From the NCBI GenBank assembly GCA_013141115.1, contig JABFRP010000005.1:310001-374000 (forward strand): 64,000 nucleotides of DNA. The letters are read 5' to 3'. Source of the DNA: Ferruginibacter sp. (GTDB taxonomy: Bacteria; Bacteroidota; Bacteroidia; Chitinophagales; Chitinophagaceae). The notes beneath the pieces were generated by a model, which saw only the letters and a list, made by a program, of their open reading frames with translations, ran no database searches and was not told where the DNA came from. Below, piece after piece: positions 53,838 through 61,699 of this stretch. The position numbers were made by a program, and so were the translations under genes. Each line of letters starts with the position of its first letter. Position 1 is the first letter of the stretch.

Positions 53838-55537
53838 ATAATTGATGCGCCGGGTATAGCTGCAATAAGTTTTTTTGTATACTCATTTTGCGGATGATGA
53901 TAAATTTGTTCGGCAGCTCCCTGCTCTACAATTTTACCTTTATGCATAACTAATATTCTATCGCTGATGTAGCGTACTACAGAAAGATCATGAGAAATGA
54001 ATATGGAAGTAAACCCAAATTCCTTTTTCAAATCATTTAGTAAATTCAACACCTGTGCCTGTACACTTACATCCAGTGCCGAAACACTTTCATCAAAAAT
54101 TAAGAAAGAAGGATTTAAAGCCAAAGCACGTGCAATGCAAATACGCTGGCGTTGCCCGCCACTAAACTGGTGAGGATAACGATTAAAGTGTTCCGGTAAT
54201 AAACTCACTTTTTCCAGTAACGCTATTACTTTATCTTTCCGCTGGTTGTTATTATCTAAAATGCCATGTACACTCAGCGGTTCAAGTATTGCATTACCAA
54301 TAGTTATTCGTGGGTTTAAAGAGCCATAAGGATCCTGGAAAACAATTTGCAGATCTTTACGCATATTGCGTAATGCCGTAGTATTTATTTGTGTTACATC
54401 TTTTCCAGCCAAATAAATTTTCCCTTCGGAGGGTTTAATTAATTGCAGAATGGTTCTGCCCAAAGTAGTTTTGCCACAGCCGCTTTCGCCAACCAGCCCC
54501 AGTGTTTCGCCTTGCGTTACTTCAAAGCTAACATCATCTACTGCTTTAAAAAACTCCGGTGATCTGCCAAATATTTTTTTCTTAACAGGAAAATACACTC
54601 TTAAATTTTCAACCTGAAGTACCGTTGATGGTTGATGGCTTGTAGTTGTTGGAATTGAGCTTTGTGCTGCTGTACTTATAATTTTTTTACTTTCTTCACC
54701 AATAAAATCACTCACCACCGGTAATCTTTCGCCTTTAGCTTTTCCGGCGGGCCTGCATGCCAGCAATGCTTTTGTGTAAGGGTGTTGTGGCGCCTGCAAA
54801 ACATCTTTTGTAATACCCTGTTCTACAATTTCACCTTTGTACATTACCACCACTTTATCAGCAATATCAGCAACAATGCCCAAGTCGTGTGTAATTAATA
54901 TTACGCCCATTTTATTTTGTTCCTGTAATTCCTTTATCAGTTCCAGTATTGTTTTTTGCACCGTTACATCCAGTGCTGTTGTTGGTTCATCTGCAATTAA
55001 TAAAGAAGGATTACAGCTTATTGCCATGGCGATCATCACCCTTTGTTTTTGGCCACCGCTTAACTCATGTGGGTAGCGGTCAATCATGGCCGCCGGATCA
55101 GGCAGTTTTACTTTTTCAAACAGTGCTATGGTTTTTTGTTTTGCAACTGCGGCATTTACTTTTTCATGCAATCGTATACATTCCATCACCTGGTACCCAC
55201 AGGTAAAAACAGGATTTAAAGAGGTCATTGGCTCCTGAAATATCATGGCAATATCTTTACCACGAATGTCATTTATTTCTTGTGCCGATAATTTAATAAG
55301 GTCGGCAGGATGTTTTTCTTTTCTGAAAAATAATGTTTTGCCGGTAACTGTATTTTTACCGGATAGTAATTGCAGCAACGATAATGCGGTAACAGATTTT
55401 CCTGATCCGCTTTCGCCAACAATGGCCAGTAATTCTCCTTTCTTTATTTCAATAGAACTGTTTTTAACGGCAACAGTTTTATCTCCTTCATTACTGAATG
55501 CGATGGAAAGATTTTGTATGGAAAGAAGTGGTGGCAA
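53834..55537 (-). CDS. Oligopeptide/dipeptide-type ABC transporter, two fused ATPase domains
   Basis: Two ATP-binding domains lie in one chain of 567 residues, like fused DppD-DppF. The first has G-E-S-G-S-G-K-S, L-S-G-G-Q-K-Q-R and L-L-I-A-D-E-P; the second has G-E-S-G-C-G-K-T, F-S-G-G-Q-R-Q-R and F-L-I-F-D-E-S. Each is followed by the H-P-Y-T/E-Y-T-K oligopeptide-transporter tail. It should energise a peptide permease, but no permease or binding-protein gene is adjacent. No ATG exists near the N-terminus: candidate starts are TTG at 55537 (chosen, just before P-P-L-L-S-I-Q-N-L) and TTG at 55585, which lies in a repeat. Confidence 0.92.
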   Translation of the reverse strand: MPPLLSIQNLSIAFSNEGDKTVAVKNSSIEIKKGELLAIVGESGSGKSVTALSLLQLLSGKNTVTGKTLFFRKEKHPADLIKLSAQEINDIRGKDIAMIFQEPMTSLNPVFTCGYQVMECIRLHEKVNAAVAKQKTIALFEKVKLPDPAAMIDRYPHELSGGQKQRVMIAMAISCNPSLLIADEPTTALDVTVQKTILELIKELQEQNKMGVILITHDLGIVADIADKVVVMYKGEIVEQGITKDVLQAPQHPYTKALLACRPAGKAKGERLPVVSDFIGEESKKIISTAAQSSIPTTTSHQPSTVLQVENLRVYFPVKKKIFGRSPEFFKAVDDVSFEVTQGETLGLVGESGCGKTTLGRTILQLIKPSEGKIYLAGKDVTQINTTALRNMRKDLQIVFQDPYGSLNPRITIGNAILEPLSVHGILDNNNQRKDKVIALLEKVSLLPEHFNRYPHQFSGGQRQRICIARALALNPSFLIFDESVSALDVSVQAQVLNLLNDLKKEFGFTSIFISHDLSVVRYISDRILVMHKGKIVEQGAAEQIYHHPQNEYTKKLIAAIPGASII

Positions 55538-55622
55538 TGGGGTGAGTCGTAAGTGGTGAAACGTGAGTAAAGAGTCGTCAATCAAAAAATCATATTCACG
55601 ATTGACGACTCACGACTGACGC
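55538..55622. repeat. Dispersed repeat with 12-bp perfect hairpin
   Basis: Degenerate GTGAGT/GTAAGTG units are followed by GAGTCGTCAATC (55573-55584) and its perfect inverse GATTGACGACTC (55600-55611), then further CACGACTGACG. It shares ATTCACGATTGACGA with the repeat inside hldD. It fills the spacer between AMP nucleosidase and the ABC gene. Confidence 0.65.
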
Positions 55623-56441
55623 TTAAAATTTCAAATGTCTAACGGTTAAGCCGTTATTAATTAATTGTTTTAAAGAGTCGATACCAATTTTTAAATGGCG
55701 CTCTACAAATGCAGCTGTAACACTTTTATCACTAGCCTCAGTTTTTACACCTTCCGGCACCATTGGTTGATCACTTACCAGCAATAATGCACCGGTAGGA
55801 ATGTGGTTATAAAAACCAACCGAAAAGATAGTTGCCGTTTCCATATCAATGGCATAAGCTTTTACTTTTTGCAGGTACAATTTAAATTCTTCGTCATGCT
55901 CCCAAACCCTGCGGTTAGTGGTGTACACAGTGCCCGTCCAGTAATCGGTTTCGTAATCTCTTATTGTTGTGGAAATGGCTTTTTGTAAACTAAAAGAGGG
56001 TAATGCCGGCACAATGGGAGGAAAGTAATCATTACTGGTTCCTTCGCCTCTCATGGCAGCAATGGGTAATATCAGGTCGCCAATGCTGTGTCGCTTTTTT
56101 AAACCACCGCATTTACCCAAAAACAAAACAGCTTCAGGTTGTATGGCACTCAACAGATCCATTATAGTTGCAGCACCGGGGCTCCCCATACCAAAATTAA
56201 TAATGGTAATGTTGTTTGCAGTGGCGCATTGCATGGGCCTGTCTCTGCCAATAACTTTTACATTATTCCATTCCGCAAACATATCTACATAATTACTAAA
56301 ATTGGTCAATAAAATATATTTACCAAAATTTTCTAAAGCTTCGCCGGTGTATCTCGGCAACCAGTTGTTTACAATTTCTTCTTTCGACTTCATAGTTTCT
56401 TTAATTTTTTTTGAGACGAGCCGGATTTCTTTTTCCAGCAT
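55623..56441 (-). CDS. amn: AMP nucleosidase
   Basis: This protein of the purine phosphorylase fold hydrolyses AMP to adenine and ribose-5-phosphate. Visible parts are the N-W-L-P-R-Y-T-G opening, G-M-G-S-P-G-A-A-T, L-G-K-C-G-G-L and the late V-S-D-Q-P-M segment with A-I-D-M-E-T-A-T. It is the short form (272 residues from this ATG) common in Bacteroidota, without the N-terminal domain of the 484-residue E. coli enzyme. GTG at 56456, ATG at 56441 and ATG at 56393 are possible starts; the last lies where many homologues begin. Confidence 0.9.
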   Translation of the reverse strand: MLEKEIRLVSKKIKETMKSKEEIVNNWLPRYTGEALENFGKYILLTNFSNYVDMFAEWNNVKVIGRDRPMQCATANNITIINFGMGSPGAATIMDLLSAIQPEAVLFLGKCGGLKKRHSIGDLILPIAAMRGEGTSNDYFPPIVPALPSFSLQKAISTTIRDYETDYWTGTVYTTNRRVWEHDEEFKLYLQKVKAYAIDMETATIFSVGFYNHIPTGALLLVSDQPMVPEGVKTEASDKSVTAAFVERHLKIGIDSLKQLINNGLTVRHLKF

Positions 56442-56532
56442 TGTTGTGTCACTCACTTGTACCGCATACCTTTGTTCAACAATGCTTTCCGCCAGCTACA
56501 TTTTTTAAAATTACAAAATTCCCTTCAGTTCA

Positions 56533-56973
56533 ATGATAAAAATTGAGTACCCTTCATATCAACCCAAAATAAAAAAAGAAAACGATAAGGAATTTATTTT
56601 TGATGAAGTGAGAAAACGCTGGGTAATACTTACGCCTGAAGAATGGGTTCGGCAAAATTTTTTACAATATCTGATACAGGTAAAAGAATATCCTGCCTCT
56701 TTAATTGCAGTAGAAAAAGAAATAAAACTGGGGGAGCTTAAAAAACGTTTTGATATTGTAGTATATGATAAATTATCTCAACCGTGGATGATAATTGAAT
56801 GCAAGGAAATGAATGTAGACTTGAGTAAAAACGTTTTAGACCAGGTGTTGCGCTACAATATAACCATGCAGGTGCCGTACTTGGTAATTACCAACGGCAG
56901 CTACTGCATGGCTTTTCAATGTATAAATAATAACTTAAAAGAGTTAGGGGAGATGCCTGGTAAAAATCTGTAA
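56533..56973 (+). CDS. HsdR N-terminal domain-like nuclease-fold protein
   Basis: The 146 residues match the type I restriction HsdR N-terminal domain as a stand-alone protein. The PD-(D/E)XK core is visible: E61, D74 in R-F-D-I-V-V-Y and E89-C-K91 in I-I-E-C-K-E, followed by a helix with V-L-D-Q-V-L-R-Y-N. All catalytic positions are present, so nuclease activity is possible. There are no methylase or specificity genes nearby, so it is not a restriction system as it stands. It diverges from amn. Confidence 0.85.
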   Translation: MIKIEYPSYQPKIKKENDKEFIFDEVRKRWVILTPEEWVRQNFLQYLIQVKEYPASLIAVEKEIKLGELKKRFDIVVYDKLSQPWMIIECKEMNVDLSKNVLDQVLRYNITMQVPYLVITNGSYCMAFQCINNNLKELGEMPGKNL

Positions 56974-56998
56974 ATTTTTACATCTCTCTCATTCCTCA

Positions 56999-57745
56999 TT
57001 ACCATTTAGGGCATCCGATACCTTTGTCATTTTTCTTTCCAAAAGAATATATAAGCCCAATACTGTGGCTAAGATAATGATCGTTCTTACCAGGGTTTGC
57101 CGATTTACTAAACCCATCCATGTAATCTGTAAAACTTAAGCGGTAACTGGTTTCTCCTAATAAAGAGAAACGATCACTTAAACTATATCGTACACCTGCA
57201 CCAAGCGGTACAACAGGAATAACACGGGGCAATGATTTTGAAGCATCAATAGCCAAACCATTTTGTACATCAGATCCTTCTCCAAAAACAGTTGTATTAA
57301 TGTTACTCCAATCTCTTTTTATTTTTAAAAAAGATATGCCTGCACCTGCAAAAAGATAAGGGGAAAAGCGGGGTTCTCTTTTAGCCAAAAAACTCCAAAC
57401 GCCCTGTGCACTTATTTCAGTTACCGGTGTGGTAAAATTAAAATTTCTTTGTTGGCGCCATTCGGGGTTACTATATTTTGCATCGTTGCCATATATTTTG
57501 CCACGGTTAACATTTAAGCGAACCGAAAAGGAGGGGCTTACAATCCGGTACAGGTGTAAAGCAAATTGTGGCTTTAGTGTTTTGTACGAACCCAATTGTT
57601 GTGGTGTAAGATCTCCCTGGTAAACAAATACGCCGCCGCTCAGGCCCACTTCGTATTTAGACAAATTGGTTTGTGCATTTAAAAAATAAATATTAGCGGA
57701 TACTAACAGCATTGCAAGTGCCGATCTTTTTAATACAGACTTCAT
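56999..57745 (-). CDS. Outer-membrane beta-barrel protein
   Basis: A signal peptide (cleavage near L-N-A-Q) precedes about 225 residues of typical barrel strands: Y-E-V-G-L-S-G-G-V-F-V-Y, V-R-L-N-V-N-R-G, F-A-G-A-G-I-S-F-L and V-P-L-G-A-G-V-R-Y, with R-F-S-L-L-G-E-T-S-Y-R. This is the DUF6089-like/OmpW-like style of Bacteroidota porin-family proteins. No substrate can be read. The chain ends G-C-P-K-W rather than in an aromatic barrel end, so a short tail follows the last strand. Confidence 0.8.
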   Translation of the reverse strand: MKSVLKRSALAMLLVSANIYFLNAQTNLSKYEVGLSGGVFVYQGDLTPQQLGSYKTLKPQFALHLYRIVSPSFSVRLNVNRGKIYGNDAKYSNPEWRQQRNFNFTTPVTEISAQGVWSFLAKREPRFSPYLFAGAGISFLKIKRDWSNINTTVFGEGSDVQNGLAIDASKSLPRVIPVVPLGAGVRYSLSDRFSLLGETSYRLSFTDYMDGFSKSANPGKNDHYLSHSIGLIYSFGKKNDKGIGCPKW

Positions 57746-57994
57746 TGGATTTACATTTAAAGGTGAAAAATTAGGTCGATGTAAAAGTCTGTATCTCGAT
57801 AGTAAAGTATTAGTGCCTGAATATGTAACTGTGGAATTAAAAAAATATTACTTCAATTTTATGATACCGCTGTTAAACAAAAGTGAAGATGATTTTTATT
57901 GGTTACGATGTAACCAAAATTGTTCCAACAATTTTTTTGAGAAAGAAAAAGAGGTGAACGGCCTGTTAAAATTATGTTGTAGTATTTATGGAGA

Positions 57995-59392
57995 TTATTT
58001 TCCAATCATTTCAATGTCATCTTCAATATCGGTAAAATCATTTGACACATACGGCCATTTGTGTTGTAGTTTTGCATAAATAAAATATACAATGATACCG
58101 CTGCCAAAAACAACCAGAAAAGAAACAATGATGGTTAAACCCGTTGCATAAAAAATAAACAGCCACATAGCAATGGCTAAAATAACGGGCAATGGATATA
58201 AAGGCATTTTATAAGGTAAATGTTTAGTGCCGTTTCTTTTTCTTAACAGCATTACACCAATGGCCTGCCCAACAAATTGTACAATGATACGCATGGCTAA
58301 AATACCATCAATTATATGTTTCATTTTAAACAACAAGCTAAAAGCAAAAGCAAAACCTGCCAGCACCAGCAAAGAAACATAAGGAAAATTTTTAGTAGGG
58401 TGCAGTTTGCCAAATATTTTAAAAAAAGCACCGTCAACAGCGGCTGCATACGGCACTCTTGAATAACCCAGCATTACCGCAAACAAAGATGCCAATGCCA
58501 CCCACAGTATCATTACCGTGGCAATATTAGCAGCTGTGCCGCCATAAAGTCTTTCAATAAAAGTGCTTACCACAAAATTATTTAATCCGTTATCCTGCCA
58601 GCTTTTTATTTCCTGCCAGGTAATTACGCTGCTCACACTTACATTCATTGCTAAATACAAAACGGCAATACCTATCACCGAAATGAACATACTCCGTGGA
58701 ATATTTTTTCCGGGATCTTTTATTTCTCCACCTAAATGGCAAACATTATAATAGCCCAAATAGCTGTACATTGATTTTATACAGGCTTGTCCAAATACAA
58801 ACGAAGCCAGCTGGCCCCAGCTAAAATCTGTATTGATATCTTTTAATGGCTGCAAAAAATTACCGTGTGCAATACCGCCAAAAATTATCCAGCCTAAAGT
58901 AAGCAGCACACCGCTCCATAACAGCACACCAATTTTGCCAATGCTATCAATTTTTCTATACAATAAAAAAGTAATAAAGATGATCACAATACCCGAGACC
59001 ATTTTCTGTTGCCACGGCTCTAAATGTACTAAGTAGCCAAGGTATTGCGAAAAACCAATTGCTGCCGAGGCTGCTACTAATGGTGCTTGAATTACCGTTT
59101 GCCATACATATAAAAAACTCATCATTCTGCCCAACCCATTTTTGCCATAGGCTTCTTTTAAAAAATTGTAACTACCGCCGGCAAGGGGATAGGCTGCTCC
59201 CAATTCACTCCATATCATGGCATCAATCAGCGATAAAATTGCACCGGCAATCCAGGCATATAAAAACATACCACTCATCAGGCCCATTACAATAGGTAGC
59301 GTAACAAAGGGGCCGATGCCCACCATGTCGATCATATTTAAAACGGTAGATTGAAAAAGCCCGAGGCTGCGTTGTAGTTTTGGTGCCGACAT
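57995..59392 (-). CDS. APC-family amino acid permease
   Basis: The 465 residues form about twelve helices. The first unwound helix motif V-G-I-G-P-F-V-T is a variant of the usual G-x-G-I-F of amino acid/polyamine/organocation transporters; the segment L-G-A-A-Y-P-L-A-G-G-S-Y-N-F-L-K-E-A-Y-G in helices 2-3 is diagnostic. It is an inner-membrane secondary transporter, probably for amino acids; the substrate is unknown. Nothing in the neighbourhood points to a pathway. The spacer 57746-57994 downstream shows no credible gene. Confidence 0.9.
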   Translation of the reverse strand: MSAPKLQRSLGLFQSTVLNMIDMVGIGPFVTLPIVMGLMSGMFLYAWIAGAILSLIDAMIWSELGAAYPLAGGSYNFLKEAYGKNGLGRMMSFLYVWQTVIQAPLVAASAAIGFSQYLGYLVHLEPWQQKMVSGIVIIFITFLLYRKIDSIGKIGVLLWSGVLLTLGWIIFGGIAHGNFLQPLKDINTDFSWGQLASFVFGQACIKSMYSYLGYYNVCHLGGEIKDPGKNIPRSMFISVIGIAVLYLAMNVSVSSVITWQEIKSWQDNGLNNFVVSTFIERLYGGTAANIATVMILWVALASLFAVMLGYSRVPYAAAVDGAFFKIFGKLHPTKNFPYVSLLVLAGFAFAFSLLFKMKHIIDGILAMRIIVQFVGQAIGVMLLRKRNGTKHLPYKMPLYPLPVILAIAMWLFIFYATGLTIIVSFLVVFGSGIIVYFIYAKLQHKWPYVSNDFTDIEDDIEMIGK

Positions 59393-59438
59393 TGAGTGAA
59401 TTGAGCACGAAAATTACGACATATAAAAAACTATACAT

Positions 59439-59524
59439 AAAAAAACCGGAACCCCTTGCGGAGGCCCGGCCCTAATCAAAAACCATTAACCATTAAACCT
59501 TATCCTATGAAAAACCAACTTTAA
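59439..59524. other. GC-rich hairpin with U-tract and adjacent five-codon ORF
   Basis: On the minus strand CCGGGCCTCC-GCAA-GGGGTTCCGG (59469-59446) forms a stem closed by a GNRA tetraloop and is followed by seven T, a strong terminator shape for the thioredoxin-like unit. On the plus strand the same hairpin is followed by an ACCATTA tandem motif and by ATG AAA AAC CAA CTT TAA (59507-59524), which would encode M-K-N-Q-L. No plus-strand gene follows for 660 bp, so the mini-ORF may be a relic of a leader. Confidence 0.5.
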
Positions 59525-59604
59525 GTCGGAGACTATCAGGGAAAGGTTGCAAGGAATATCATTTTGGGGAATATTTTTTTCTGCAAACGTTTGTGGTTAA
59601 TAAA

Positions 59605-60132
59605 TTACCACTTACCAGTAAATGATTTCATGAAATTGGGAAAATCCTGGTTCTTGTAAGCCGCATCACCAAAGAACTTTAAGGGCGCTTCCAGTTCAGA
59701 TGGTTTAAGATAGCCAGATAACGGTGCCGGCTGGGCATCAATGGCAGATAATAAAACAGTAGTAGGATAACCCATGCGCCCCGATAGCAGATAAACAGCC
59801 AGATCATTGGCTTTATACGCAGGGTTATATCCATAAGTTTTTGTACCTAACACTACCGACTCTTTAGATTCGGCATTAAATTTTACTGCATAATAATTTT
59901 CGTTAATGTAGTTGGCCACTTTATCGTTGCCATAAGTTTCTTTATCCATCACTTTGCACCAACCACACCAGTTAGTATATACATCTATAATAATAGGCTT
60001 AGGCTGTTTGTTATAGGCCTCAGTAAGTTCGGTTAAGCTCAACCATTTTACTTTATCTTTTTTACGGGGTTTAAACGAAAATAAAATAACCGGCAGGGCA
60101 ATTAATATAAAAAAATATTTAACCTTTTGCAT
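59605..60132 (-). CDS. Exported thioredoxin-like protein
   Basis: A basic N-terminus and hydrophobic segment (F-F-I-L-I-A-L-P-V-I-L-F) serve as signal or anchor, followed by a thioredoxin fold with the redox pair W-C56-G-W-C59-K and the cis-Pro loop G-Y-P-T-T-V. At 175 residues it is of the Thioredoxin_7/DUF255-like kind found in periplasmic redox relays. The active site is intact, so disulfide reduction in the periplasm is expected. I use the ATG at 60132; the longer frame to 60237 overlaps the divergent ubiX gene. Confidence 0.88.
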   Translation of the reverse strand: MQKVKYFFILIALPVILFSFKPRKKDKVKWLSLTELTEAYNKQPKPIIIDVYTNWCGWCKVMDKETYGNDKVANYINENYYAVKFNAESKESVVLGTKTYGYNPAYKANDLAVYLLSGRMGYPTTVLLSAIDAQPAPLSGYLKPSELEAPLKFFGDAAYKNQDFPNFMKSFTGKW

Positions 60133-60185
60133 GAAATAATTGTTTTGTAGCTTAGATTGATTGTAATTTAATAAAACGTAAAGAC

Positions 60186-60743
60186 ATGCAGAAAATTGTA
60201 GTGGCGGTAACAGGTGCAAGTGGTTCAATTTATCCACAAATATTATTGGAAAAATTGCTACAGGTAAAAGAGCAGTGGGCAGACCTTGCAGTAGTAATGA
60301 CTGAAAATGCCAAACAAGTTTGGGCTACCGAACTGGAAAATGAATCGTACAAAGACCTGCCTGTTAAATTTTACAGCCAGCAGGATTTTAATGCACCCTT
60401 TGCATCAGGTTCCGGTCAATTTAATACCATGATAATTATTCCCTGCAGTATGGGCACATTAGGCAGGATTGCTACAGGAGTTTCCAACGATTTAATTAGC
60501 AGGGCAGCAGATGTGGTTTTAAAAGAAAGAAGAAAACTGATACTGGTGGCAAGAGATATGCCGTACAACCTCATTCATATCCGTAATATGGAAACGGTAA
60601 CTTTAGCCGGTGGTATCATTTGTCCCGCTACACCATCTTTTTACAGTAACCCAAAAACAATTGAAGAAGTTGCCGCAACAGTAGTTGATCGTGTTCTTGA
60701 TCTGGCAGGAATTGATATTGCAACTTTCCGTTGGGGAAAATAA
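60186..60743 (+). CDS. ubiX: UbiX-type flavin prenyltransferase
   Basis: UbiX joins dimethylallyl phosphate to FMN, making the prenylated flavin used by UbiD-type decarboxylases. The 185 residues have V-T-G-A-S-G-S at the N-terminus, I-I-P-C-S-M-G-T-L in the middle, the R-R-K-L-I-L-V-A-R-D-M-P segment and P-A-T-P-S-F-Y. No UbiD partner is in the window. With the UbiA-type gene at 27.2 kb it may serve menaquinone synthesis (MqnM-like role), which is inference. It is monocistronic with a terminator. Confidence 0.94.
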   Translation: MQKIVVAVTGASGSIYPQILLEKLLQVKEQWADLAVVMTENAKQVWATELENESYKDLPVKFYSQQDFNAPFASGSGQFNTMIIIPCSMGTLGRIATGVSNDLISRAADVVLKERRKLILVARDMPYNLIHIRNMETVTLAGGIICPATPSFYSNPKTIEEVAATVVDRVLDLAGIDIATFRWGK

Positions 60744-60772
60744 AAAGGATCGAATAAACTCCGATCCTTTTT
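60742..60772 (+). terminator. Bidirectional terminator between ubiX and lolA-like gene
   Basis: AAAAAGGATCG (60742-60752) pairs perfectly with CGATCCTTTTT (60762-60772). It overlaps the ubiX stop region and also lies downstream of the convergent minus-strand gene. Confidence 0.88.
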
Positions 60773-60793
60773 ATTTCAAATATTTTTAATACC

Positions 60794-61450
60794 TTATCTC
60801 AGGTCCACCACTTCAACACCGGGGTATTTTTTCTGGTCAAATATAAATTGTGCATCTGCAACAACGCCGGTTGTATTCATACTGGCCACAGAGTATATAT
60901 AACGATTACCCGTTTTTTCAAATACTTTTGTAGAACTGATGGTTTGTGATGTTTTATTGATGTTCACCAACACTTTATGAAAAGCTTTGCTTTTATCAAT
61001 AGGAGTTAATTCCACTTCCTGCACGCCTTTAACTTCTCCATTTAATTTATATAAAAAATCTTTATCGTAAAAATTTGTAAATAATTTTTGAGGAGTAATG
61101 GTATTGCTATTAGGGTCTATTTTACTAATGGTAACTTCATTATCAGTTTTTACGTAAGTCCAAACATTGCTACCATCACAAAAAATTTCCTGGCCGGTAA
61201 CGCTTATCCTGTATTTAGTACCTTTCATATAAACCGTACCTGATTTTGAACCAAGGTTTTTTCCTGCACCATTCTCCATTTTTAAAGCAAACTTTGCGGT
61301 AACACTTTTAAAAGATTTAAACTTGGCACTCACTGCATCCAATATTTTTTTTGCAGCCGGATCACTTTGGCCCATCCCTTTTGGAGCTTGTGCATTTATG
61401 GTACTTACCCCCATTATCATCAAAATCAAACCTGCGAAGAATTTTTTCAT
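60794..61450 (-). CDS. lolA: LolA-like outer-membrane lipoprotein carrier protein
   Basis: LolA shuttles lipoproteins across the periplasm. The 218-residue precursor has a signal peptide (cleavage near I-N-A-Q), then the LolA fold: F-K-S-V-T-A-K-F, G-T-V-Y-M-K-G-T-K-Y-R-I, C-D-G-S-N-V-W-T-Y and E-L-T-P-I-D. These are standard for the Bacteroidota form. I use the ATG at 61450; an upstream frame from 61498 runs into the promoter at 61496-61526. It is transcribed alone. Confidence 0.9.
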   Translation of the reverse strand: MKKFFAGLILMIMGVSTINAQAPKGMGQSDPAAKKILDAVSAKFKSFKSVTAKFALKMENGAGKNLGSKSGTVYMKGTKYRISVTGQEIFCDGSNVWTYVKTDNEVTISKIDPNSNTITPQKLFTNFYDKDFLYKLNGEVKGVQEVELTPIDKSKAFHKVLVNINKTSQTISSTKVFEKTGNRYIYSVASMNTTGVVADAQFIFDQKKYPGVEVVDLR

Positions 61451-61495
61451 TGTCGATATATTATTTAAAACAAGCATCTCTTTATTAAGAAGTTG

Positions 61496-61526
61496 CAAAG
61501 ATATGAGAATAGATGCTTTTATACAA
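61496..61526 (-). promoter_or_regulatory. Promoter of the lolA-like gene
   Basis: On the minus strand TTG (61526-61524), 20 bp, then TATCTTTG (61503-61496): full -7 match and ideal spacing, 45 bp before the ATG. Confidence 0.75.
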
Positions 61527-61699
61527 GACGGGTTTAAAACGCAATACCTAACAAACTGTTAATGTACCCCGGGGATAAAAATAAATAATAAGCCAGTCCG
61601 TTAATGCCGGTAAGATTATCTATTTTGCAAACACTTCAACTCTCCCTTTCTGGTTCAACTCCACTATTGAACATTTATTAATTCATTTAATTATTTAAA

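Noticed and set aside
56533..56973. Type I restriction-modification system
   Set aside because: Only a stand-alone HsdR N-terminal-like nuclease domain is present; no helicase, methylase or specificity gene is nearby.
57813..58079. 88-codon plus-strand frame between the barrel gene and the APC permease
   Set aside because: It runs into the 3' end of the permease gene on the other strand, is Cys/Asn/Phe-rich and has no recognisable domain.
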